Source: Halobacteriales archaeon YIM A00013 (GTDB taxonomy: Archaea; Halobacteriota; Halobacteria; Halobacteriales; Haloarculaceae). From it: 64,000 nucleotides of DNA. Positions 37,689-44,523 of this stretch are shown in pieces. The stretch covers positions 248,001-312,000 of the forward strand of contig JAKCFM010000001.1 of NCBI GenBank assembly GCA_025041195.1. Reading direction: 5' to 3'. The first letter of the stretch is position 1. Each line of letters begins with the position of its first letter. The notes below the pieces were generated by a model that saw only the letters and a list, made by a program, of their open reading frames with translations, ran no database searches and was not told the origin of the DNA. The position numbers and the translations under genes are program-made.

Positions 37689-37690
37689 GC

Positions 37691-38195
37691 CTGCGCCCCA
37701 GGATTCGATTTCTGCGGCTGAGGTTCCGTCTGCCATACAATGACAGAAAACAGGCTGTTTCATGGGTGGGTAGACAGTATGAACTGTGGTGTGTGTACAG
37801 TTGACAGCTTTCTGCTCCCGGCATTTGCAACGAATTGCTTCTCGATTTCTCTCTGTACGCACGTGTGTATCTTTTGTTCCGTTCGGTGATAGGATGCGAT
37901 ACACCCGAGGTTTCAATCCACTGTGCGGGCTGCTGGACGGAGTCTCCTACCCGTGCGGGGTATTGTTTCCCCTGCGATTTGCACTCGGCATTCATCAGTT
38001 AGGGATCTTGTATCTCTGCCCCGTGGAGCGCCGCTATCGAGCTGGTAGTCTCGCTTTCTCATCGCGTTCGGTTTGCTTGTGGAATCGTGACTGCTATAGG
38101 GCTCGTACTCTCCGATTTGAACCGCGTCAGACGGTCGCTCACTTCGTTCGCGCTGGGCAAGACTCGCTGATCCCCCGCTCGCATCGCTCGCGGGG
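37691..38195. other. Non-coding stretch upstream of the propeller cluster
   Basis: About 500 bases with no convincing gene; open frames here lack typical composition. The right half (about 38040-38195) holds low-complexity repeats of the GCTCGCATCGCTCGCGG and GCTCACTTCGTTCGCGC type, and at 38106-38121 a fragment matching the T-loop and acceptor end of tRNA-Tyr. Confidence 0.6.
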
Positions 38196-38225
38196 ACGGG
38201 GGACAAGTCGATCTACAGCCAACTG
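38106..38225 (-). repeat. Degenerate, split copy of the tRNA-Tyr 3' half
   Basis: On the minus strand, 38225-38196 repeats the anticodon-loop to T-stem part of the adjacent tRNA-Tyr: 23 bases identical, 30 with two mismatches. About 75 bases of repeat-like spacer (38122-38195) follow, then 38121-38106 resumes with TTCAAATCGGAGAGT, close to the T-loop and acceptor end. The two pieces join at the place where the real tRNA runs on from T-stem to T-loop. This looks like a tandem 3'-half duplication later interrupted. Confidence 0.55.
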
Positions 38226-38245
38226 TGAATCGTCCGAAAAACGAA

Positions 38246-38319
38246 TCCACTCTCCCCGATTTGAACGGGGGACAAGTCGATCTACAGTCGACTGCTCTGC
38301 CAGACTGAGCTAAGAGCGG
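38246..38319 (-). tRNA. tRNA-Tyr (GTA)
   Basis: A 74-base tRNA on the minus strand. Acceptor CCGCTCT pairs with AGAGTGG (one G-T wobble), with discriminator A at 38246. The D arm reads TAGCTCAGTCTGGCAGAGCA, the anticodon loop is CTGTAGA (anticodon GTA) in the stem TCGA/TCGA, and the T arm is CCCCGTTCAAATCGGGG. No CCA is encoded and no intron is present. Confidence 0.95.
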
Positions 38320-38836
38320 TATCATCTCGTATGGCAATCCACAATTTAACCCTTTCCCTTCATCAGCGTTGAGTCACTCGGTTTCACACACCATTCAACC
38401 CAATTCCACATTCATACACTCTACCAACAGATCTCGGCTCAGTACGCGTTAACACCAGCACTCCCACCAATCGGTCCTACATACCGGAATCCCGTCGACG
38501 ATCATGGGTGGGACAGACAGTGTAAGACGCGTAGTACGGATACACCATCTCCTAAAAAAGAGCCGATTACACCATACATCTCATCGTATCCCCGTAAACC
38601 ACCGTATAAGACGTTTTTACGGCAAATCTGGCGAGGATGCCCATCATTAGATTCGACAAAATAATCGAACTAATTTGGAATTTTTGGCCACAATAGAGGC
38701 TCTACACACAGAATTCGAGAAATACGAAACAAATCCGTCTACACTAAATCTCTGTAAACGCAAATTTGCCGGGATAGATGGCCTCAATTCTGTGTTCCGT
38801 GCTGAGTTTTCACTCGTGTCATACACAGGGCAAAGA

Positions 38837-38845
38837 TTTATTATA
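38837..38845 (+). promoter_or_regulatory. TATA-like box of the cdrS-ftsZ2 transcript
   Basis: TTTATTATA, 24 bases before the GTAAGACG palindrome and 150 bases before the cdrS ATG. Its position would put the transcription start at or just inside the palindrome. Confidence 0.45.
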
Positions 38846-38868
38846 CCGGCGATAATGCACTCACCTGC

Positions 38869-38886
38869 GTAAGACGAACGTCTTAC
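38869..38886. promoter_or_regulatory. GTAAGACG-AA-CGTCTTAC palindrome, likely operator
   Basis: Two perfect 8-base arms separated by AA, the kind of site bound by a ribbon-helix-helix dimer pair. Further arms lie at 38522-38529, 38606-38613 (one mismatch), 38936-38943 and, inverted, 38970-38977, the last ending 17 bases before the cdrS ATG. The adjacent gene encodes an RHH protein, so autoregulation is the natural reading; no binding data were consulted. Confidence 0.55.
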
Positions 38887-38994
38887 ACGGCAGTGCGTGC
38901 GTAGAAAACCGGTCGGATGCTGGCGATTTCGTCGTGTAAGACGCCCGGCGGAACGCTGTCCGCCCACTACGTCTTACCGGAAAAGGGGAAAATC

Positions 38995-39174
38995 ATGGAG
39001 CGTGTGACACTACGGATTCCAAAACAACAGATCGAAGCAGTTGAACAACTGGTCGAGACGGGTGAGTTTCCCAACCGGAGCGAAGCGATTCGGTCGGCGG
39101 TCAGGGAAATGATCAACGAGGAAGACCCAGAGCGCAACCGACGAGAGTCCAAGCGTCAGTGGGCGCGTGTGTGA
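38995..39174 (+). CDS. cdrS: CdrS, short ribbon-helix-helix cell-division regulator
   Basis: A 59-residue CopG-type protein. [20 protein letters not shown] is the DNA-binding strand and first helix, and [16 protein letters not shown] is the second helix; the tail is charged. In haloarchaea the RHH protein CdrS is encoded directly before ftsZ2 and controls its expression, and that arrangement is present here: the ftsZ2 ATG begins two bases after the CdrS stop. I start at 38995 because the RHH strand then begins at residue 2; the frame is open from 38917. Confidence 0.92.
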   Translation: MERVTLRIPKQQIEAVEQLVETGEFPNRSEAIRSAVREMINEEDPERNRRESKRQWARV

Positions 39175-39176
39175 CG

Positions 39177-40340
39177 ATGCAAGACCTCGTCAACGATGCG
39201 CTCGAACACGCCGAAGCTGAAGAACGCAAGGCGGCCAACGTCGAAAATATCGACGAATTCGGCGATCCTCGGATCGTCGTGGTCGGCTGTGGCGGTGCCG
39301 GTAACAATACGGTAAACCGGCTCTACAACATCGGCGTTGAAGGCGCAGACACGGTTGCGATCAACACCGACAAACAGCACCTGCAGATGATAGAAGCCGA
39401 TACCAAGGTGCTCGTCGGAAAGTCGCTCACACAGGGTCTCGGTGCCGGCGGTGACCCTGCGATGGGCGAACGTGCAACGGAGATGGCTCGTGGAACGATC
39501 AAAGAAGTGCTTAGCGGTGCAGATCTGGTTTTCGTTACTGCCGGCATGGGCGGCGGAACGGGAACCGGTGCTGCACCCGTGATCTCAAAACTGGCCAAAG
39601 AACTCGGTGCGATCGTAGTGGGCATGGTGTCGACGCCGTTTAACGTCGAACGCGCCCGCACGGTCAAAGCCGAGGAAGGCCTCGAACAACTCCGAAATGA
39701 GGCCGACTCGATCATCGTTCTCGACAACAACCGCCTGCTGGATTACGTCCCGAATCTCCCAATCGGCAAGGCGTTCTCGGTGATGGATCAGATCATCGCC
39801 GAAACAGTCAAAGGGATTTCTGAGACGATCACCCAGCCATCGCTGATCAACCTTGATTATGCGGATATGACCGCCATCATGGGTCAAGGCGGTGTGGCTG
39901 TCATGCTGGTTGGAGAGACACAAGACAAAAACAAAACCGAAGAAGTGGTTCGCGATGCGATGAGCCATCCGCTGTTAGATGTGGATTATCGAGGCGCAAC
40001 GGGCGGACTCGTCCACATCACTGGCGGTCCGGATCTGACGCTCAAAGAAGCCGAGGGCATCGCACAGCGAATCACCGAACGCCTCGAAGCCGATGCGAAC
40101 GTTATCTGGGGCGCTCGAATCCAACAGGAGTACAAGGGCAAGGTCCGCGTGATGGCGATCATGACCGGCGTCCAGAGCGCACAGATTCTCGGCCCAACCA
40201 CCCAGAAACAGGCCGACGCATCTCGCCGTGCAGCACTCGACCGGGTCGATACGGACGCCGAATCGGCATATGGGAGCGCCCAGTCCGACGGAGGGCAGGA
40301 CTCGATCGAGAAAAACAACGGTCTCGACGTTATTCGGTGA
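39177..40340 (+). CDS. ftsZ2: Cell-division tubulin FtsZ2
   Basis: A 387-residue GTP-dependent cytoskeletal protein of the division ring. The tubulin signature GGGTGTG is at 125-131, preceded by [20 protein letters not shown] near residues 34-53 and followed by the T7-loop region (about 215-235). The N-terminus [20 protein letters not shown] and the body [10 protein letters not shown]-type segments match the FtsZ2 rather than FtsZ1 pattern. The C-terminal tail ends GLDVIR. The start at 39177 follows the CdrS stop; an upstream in-frame ATG at 39159 lies inside cdrS. Translational coupling with cdrS is likely. Confidence 0.95.
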   Translation: MQDLVNDALEHAEAEERKAANVENIDEFGDPRIVVVGCGGAGNNTVNRLYNIGVEGADTVAINTDKQHLQMIEADTKVLVGKSLTQGLGAGGDPAMGERATEMARGTIKEVLSGADLVFVTAGMGGGTGTGAAPVISKLAKELGAIVVGMVSTPFNVERARTVKAEEGLEQLRNEADSIIVLDNNRLLDYVPNLPIGKAFSVMDQIIAETVKGISETITQPSLINLDYADMTAIMGQGGVAVMLVGETQDKNKTEEVVRDAMSHPLLDVDYRGATGGLVHITGGPDLTLKEAEGIAQRITERLEADANVIWGARIQQEYKGKVRVMAIMTGVQSAQILGPTTQKQADASRRAALDRVDTDAESAYGSAQSDGGQDSIEKNNGLDVIR

Positions 40341-40463
40341 GATCAATGCATAACATGCCCAGAACAGTTCGTATTCGCGTATAATTTTCATCCGACATCG
40401 TTGATATTCTATAGGATGAACGTATCTATCCGATTGTAACTGCACAGTACCAGGAGCACGGGC

Positions 40464-41438
40464 TCACGCAGCGTGTATCGATTCGACAAGTTGACATTTT
40501 CTGCAGATATCACCGGTTGTTGGCGATCCACATCGTTCACAGTCCTGCAGGGCCGGTTGTTCGTCAGTGTCGTACTGGTCGGCAACCACGTGAGCGATCT
40601 CCTCATATCCAGCCATTATCGAGTGTCGCGTTCCAGGATGGTTGGATTCGAGACCGAGCAACAGCTCCTGAATCTCGCCGCGGTACGCTTCGCTGGCGTG
40701 GGGGCACTCAGCCATGTGAACGGGGAGCTCTTTCAGATGGGCGTACAGTGCGACCTCCTTTTCGGGGATGTCGCGGAGTGGTTTCGCGCGTGGGACGAAC
40801 GGCTCATCGGTGCTGCCTGTAGGGCGATCAGGAAATGGCCCGAGACTGGCATCGAAATGTTTCGCGATCTGTTTGATATCCCCTTCGAGAACGTTCATCA
40901 GGGCGGTTTGTGCCTCATCGTCCAGGTTGTGACCGGTGAGGAGCTTATCCGCCCCGAACTGCTCGGCATACCGGGAGAGGATATCGCGCCGGAAGACGCC
41001 ACAGTACGCACACGGCGCCATGTTTTCGGGGTCAGATTCGGCGACTGAGTCCATCTCAAGGTCGAATTCGTCGGCATAACTCACTACCTCGTGGGGGAGT
41101 TCCATTCCGTCGGTGAGTTCGACACACGCATCGACAGAGGCGTCACGATAGCCCTCGATCCCTTCGTGAATCGTCAGCGCAACCAGTTCGATCCGTGGGT
41201 CTTCAGCGAACGTATCATACAGTAACTCCGTGAGAACGACGCTGTCTTTGCCCCCAGAGAGGCCAATCACCCACGTTTCTGGATCATCGGGTGTGGTTCG
41301 GTTGTCGATGAGTGCGTCCTCACGAATCCGACGCTTGACGCGCTTTTCAACCGACCGGAGGAAATGGCGCTCACAGAGATGCAGCCCGGAGTACGCAGCG
41401 TGCATGACTGCAGACGCTCCGCACTTGTCGCAGTCCAT
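40464..41438 (-). CDS. ncsA: tRNA 2-thiolation protein NcsA (TtuA/Ncs6 family)
   Basis: A 324-residue PP-loop ATPase that activates U34 of tRNAs for 2-thiolation using a SAMP-type sulfur carrier. The N-terminal zinc finger CDKCGASAV (3-11), the PP-loop SGGKDSVV (60-67), the catalytic cysteine in CAYCGVFRRD (about 143-152) and the C-terminal zinc ribbon CERCGSPTTGDICRKC (about 300-315) are visible. It converges with ftsZ2, and the two genes are also neighbours in Haloferax. Confidence 0.93.
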   Translation of the reverse strand: MDCDKCGASAVMHAAYSGLHLCERHFLRSVEKRVKRRIREDALIDNRTTPDDPETWVIGLSGGKDSVVLTELLYDTFAEDPRIELVALTIHEGIEGYRDASVDACVELTDGMELPHEVVSYADEFDLEMDSVAESDPENMAPCAYCGVFRRDILSRYAEQFGADKLLTGHNLDDEAQTALMNVLEGDIKQIAKHFDASLGPFPDRPTGSTDEPFVPRAKPLRDIPEKEVALYAHLKELPVHMAECPHASEAYRGEIQELLLGLESNHPGTRHSIMAGYEEIAHVVADQYDTDEQPALQDCERCGSPTTGDICRKCQLVESIHAA

Positions 41439-41525
41439 GACTGTCGTTATGGGGAGAGCCGAATAACGGTTCCGTCACTCACCGCCGAGCGTGGCAGTTT
41501 TCGCCGTCGAATCAAAACCATCCCT

Positions 41526-42176
41526 ATGGCGCAGTATTCCCGCTCGGCGGCCGTCGATCGACTCGAACGACTGATCGATCAGGTCGAGAGCGAGCCAATG
41601 GCAGTGCCCGTACGCGAGCTGTGGGTCTACGGGGATCTCGTCCTCGGCGTCGATCCGGTCGATCGGCTGTCGGTGTACTGCACGAAAGATCTCCTGTTCG
41701 ACAACGACGACACGGCGGCGGCTACGTTCCGGGACTCTCACGGCATCGATGGCGTCGGAAAAACGGTGAGTGCTGAGTGGGCCCGCGAGTTTCCCGAAGC
41801 GCTTCGTGCGAACGCAAACGGCCACGCGGCCCCCGAAAAATGTCTCGCGGCACAGTTGGTCGACGACGAACCCATTCATCTCGAGGTGTGTAACACCGGC
41901 TTCGAGCGCAACGTAACCCAGCGGTTGAAGGGGGCAATGGCCCGGTCGAACTACGAACAGATTCTCGATCCACGGGGGGTCTGTCTCTGGGTTGATGGTA
42001 CTCGCTCGACCGAGGCGTTCGAGAAGCTCAGGGCTGGCGAGCTCGTTTTTCCAACGCTCTCTGAGTCGCTTACGATGCTTGGAATGGATCAGGAACAGGC
42101 AACAGAGGCCGCCACTACTGTAATGGAGTATCGAGAGCGCCAGGACGGCGCGACTGTCCGCGGCGACATCGTTTAG
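41526..42176 (+). CDS. Conserved haloarchaeal protein (DUF7095-like)
   Basis: A 216-residue protein of unknown function conserved next to ncsA in haloarchaea. MAQYSRSAAVDRLERLIDQVES is helical, ELWVYGDLVLGVDPVDRLSVY is a beta strand pair, and the C-terminal EAATTVMEYRERQDGATV is helical. No metal or nucleotide motif is visible. The start at 41526 gives a normal N-terminus; the frame is open from 41364 but that part overlaps the ncsA start region. Confidence 0.78.
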   Translation: MAQYSRSAAVDRLERLIDQVESEPMAVPVRELWVYGDLVLGVDPVDRLSVYCTKDLLFDNDDTAAATFRDSHGIDGVGKTVSAEWAREFPEALRANANGHAAPEKCLAAQLVDDEPIHLEVCNTGFERNVTQRLKGAMARSNYEQILDPRGVCLWVDGTRSTEAFEKLRAGELVFPTLSESLTMLGMDQEQATEAATTVMEYRERQDGATVRGDIV

Positions 42177-42217
42177 AACCGTCTCTGTCAGCGAACGCGA
42201 AACGCTCCGTTGAGCGT

Positions 42218-43072
42218 TTAGTTTCCGGTTTCGATCGGTGCGTCCACGAGGTTGCCCCACTCGGTCCAGGACCCATCGTAGTTGACGGCGTCCTCGTAAC
42301 CGAGCAGTTCGTGGAGCGCAAACCAGGCGATCGAGGACCGCTCACCGATGCGGCAGTAAGCAATGACGTCGCCATCGCCGTTGATGTCCTCGGCACCGTA
42401 GAGCGCCGCAAGGTCGTCTCGACTCTTGAATCGACCGTCGTCCTGAACGACTGCGGCCCAGGAGACGTTGCTTGCGCCGGGGATGTGGCCGCCGCGCTGG
42501 GCGGTCTCCTGCAGCCCGGGTGGCGCAAGGAGCTCGCCACTGAACTCTTCGGGCGAGCGAACGTCCACGAGCGGAACGCCGTCACCGAGGGCGGCCGAAA
42601 CGTCGCTCCGGTAGGCACGAATCGACTCGTCGGGCTCACCAGCGGTGTAGTCGACGGCCGCGAACGATGGCTCCTCGTCGGTCAGCGGGTAGTCGTTGTC
42701 GAGCCAGTAGTCACGCCCACCATCGAGGAGTCGAACGTCGTCGTGACCGTAGTATTTGAACTGCCAGTAGGTGTAGGCAGCGAACCAGTTGGAGTTGTCA
42801 CCGTAGAGAACGACGGTGGAGTCGTTGGCGATCCCGTGCTCGCCGAGCAGCGACTCGAAGTCGGACTGGTCGAGCAGGTCGCGTCGCGTTTGATCCTGTA
42901 GCTGCGTCTCCCAGTTGAAGCCAATCGCTCCGGGTGCGTGTCCATCGCCGTAGGCCTCCGTGTCTACGTCGACTTCGACAAGTCGATACGAGGAATCGTC
43001 GGACTGAAACTCATCGAGGTGGTCTTCGACCCACTCCGCTGAGACGAGAACATCATTCGCGTACTCACTCAT
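42218..43072 (-). CDS. Two-domain rhodanese-type sulfurtransferase
   Basis: A 284-residue thiosulfate/mercaptopyruvate-type sulfurtransferase. The N-terminal rhodanese domain (about 1-135) has no active cysteine (VVLYGDNSNW at the loop). The C-terminal domain (150-284) carries the catalytic loop YCRIGERSS with C240. HAPGAIGF (45-52) and HIPGASNV (196-203) are the two domain landmarks. It acts in cytoplasmic sulfur transfer or thiosulfate detoxification; the ncsA thiolation gene is about 0.8 kb away. Divergent from a second rhodanese gene. Confidence 0.92.
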   Translation of the reverse strand: MSEYANDVLVSAEWVEDHLDEFQSDDSSYRLVEVDVDTEAYGDGHAPGAIGFNWETQLQDQTRRDLLDQSDFESLLGEHGIANDSTVVLYGDNSNWFAAYTYWQFKYYGHDDVRLLDGGRDYWLDNDYPLTDEEPSFAAVDYTAGEPDESIRAYRSDVSAALGDGVPLVDVRSPEEFSGELLAPPGLQETAQRGGHIPGASNVSWAAVVQDDGRFKSRDDLAALYGAEDINGDGDVIAYCRIGERSSIAWFALHELLGYEDAVNYDGSWTEWGNLVDAPIETGN

Positions 43073-43313
43073 GATACAGTTGAACTCACAGGTCCAGCGA
43101 TATATCCGTGTTACTGTCGGCTCCTTTCGCCGCTCGTTTGCTTTATCGGAAACAATTGCCCCTACGACTGGTGACGTAAACGACTCACAACGGTGGGCTG
43201 GTGGAAGCAGGTCCCATGGACCGCTGGCACCCCACAGTTCCGGGTGTATTTGCCGCGAACTCAGAGAATGTTGAGAGTAAACAATTCAAGGTCGATCACA
43301 CGTAGACAATGAC

Positions 43314-44123
43314 ATGGACACAGTGGTTGGGCTCTCAACGGTCGCGGAGTGGCTTGGAGTCGACGGTGGGTCGGCCTCGACTGACGATGTACGCGTTGTC
43401 GACGTACGAGACGCCTGGGAGTACGACGGGATCGGTCATCTCCCTGGCGCGGTGAACGTCCCGTTCGACTCGTTCCGTTCGGCTACAGGCGGTGACGATG
43501 GGATGTTGCCGGGAGCGGACGCCTTCGCTGAACTGGTCGAATCGGTTGGGATCTCTTCGGACGACCGGCTCGTCGCGTACGACGACATGCACGGGGTGTT
43601 CGCCGCTCGGTTTCTGGTTACGTGTGAGCTCTATGGTCATGATCCTGACCGCCTTCATCTCCTGAACGGCGATTACAGCGCCTGGAATCGGTCGTATTCG
43701 GTCAGTCAGGACACACCATCCGAGTCGAACGGGTCCTACGACGCCACGGCGCTTGCGGAGGGTCCGCTGGTGGGTGTCGAAACTGTCGAGCAAGCGATGG
43801 ACGATTCGTCGACCGTGCTGGTTGACACGAGAGAGAAAGACGAGTACGCTGCTGGACACATCCCAGGGGCAGTACGATTGAACTGGATGGAGCTGGTCGA
43901 TGAGACGGATCGCGGGATAAAATCGGATGCCACACTCCGTTCGATACTTGAGGATGCCGGCATCAGATCGGATCAATCGATCGTCCTCTACTGTAACACT
44001 GCGCGGCGGCTGAGCCACACGTACACGGTGTTGCGCCATCTTGGCTATCCAGCGCTCTCATTCTACGAAGGCAGCTTGACCGAGTGGCGAGATCGTGATC
44101 TTCCGCTTGCAGCGGACGATTAA
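43314..44123 (+). CDS. Two-domain rhodanese-type sulfurtransferase, second copy
   Basis: A 269-residue paralogue with the same two-domain plan. HLPGAVNVP (42-50) and HIPGAVRLN (182-190) mark the domains, and the C-terminal active loop is YCNTARRLSH with C227. The loop NTARR is less basic than a typical thiosulfate loop, so the substrate may differ from the first copy. The two genes are divergent, separated by 241 bases, and so share a control region but not a transcript. Confidence 0.9.
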   Translation: MDTVVGLSTVAEWLGVDGGSASTDDVRVVDVRDAWEYDGIGHLPGAVNVPFDSFRSATGGDDGMLPGADAFAELVESVGISSDDRLVAYDDMHGVFAARFLVTCELYGHDPDRLHLLNGDYSAWNRSYSVSQDTPSESNGSYDATALAEGPLVGVETVEQAMDDSSTVLVDTREKDEYAAGHIPGAVRLNWMELVDETDRGIKSDATLRSILEDAGIRSDQSIVLYCNTARRLSHTYTVLRHLGYPALSFYEGSLTEWRDRDLPLAADD

Positions 44124-44479
44124 GCGTGCTCGCCGGACGTGGCGGGCGTCGTTCGTGATCGGTTCGTCGCGTGCGCCACGAGGACAATAAACAGCACACA
44201 CCCGACTGCGCCGGCGGTCCGAACAAAACTGCTCCCCGTGGGTGCGACGTACGTCGCATATCCCAGAGCGGCCATTCCATAAGTGAACGCGTCGAGTGCG
44301 TTATCGTAGCGGGCTGCGAGCGCACCGAGAGCGAGCAAGCCAACCACGAGACCCCCATCGAGCAGTTGTGGCGTCGGAACGCCGACTACTGTGGTCGAAC
44401 CACTGGCCGCGAGCGCGCCCGTCAGTGTGAGAAATGTTACGAGCGCCAGCAGACTCGTTTGCTGGTACGATCCGTTCAT
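44120..44479 (-). CDS. Small haloarchaeal membrane protein
   Basis: A 119-residue protein with four hydrophobic segments (LLALVTFLTLTGALAASGST; LLDGGLVVGLLALGALAARY; ALGYATYVAPTGSSF; GAVGCVLFIVLVAHATN). No function is recognisable. Its stop overlaps the stop of the second rhodanese by four bases, tail to tail. Confidence 0.7.
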   Translation of the reverse strand: MNGSYQQTSLLALVTFLTLTGALAASGSTTVVGVPTPQLLDGGLVVGLLALGALAARYDNALDAFTYGMAALGYATYVAPTGSSFVRTAGAVGCVLFIVLVAHATNRSRTTPATSGEHA

Positions 44480-44523
44480 ATCTGTGTGTGCAACGGCGGT
44501 TCCCTTACGGGTTCCGACGATCC

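Larger units (their letters stand above)
38320..38994. other. Long non-coding region upstream of cdrS
   Basis: About 675 bases without a credible gene. It contains at least six GTAAGACG-type elements, a TATA-like box at 38837-38845 and an AT-rich block (about 38640-38850) that differs from the GC-rich surroundings. Short open frames across the AT-rich block on both strands have no recognisable product. Confidence 0.65.

Noticed and set aside
37910-37925. GTTTCAATCC-like CRISPR repeat end
   Set aside because: Single occurrence, with no spacing repeats or cas genes near; not a CRISPR array.
38647-38967. Open frames of 65 and 106 codons in the AT-rich block, on either strand
   Set aside because: Low protein character, no RBS, and they overlap the cdrS operator region.
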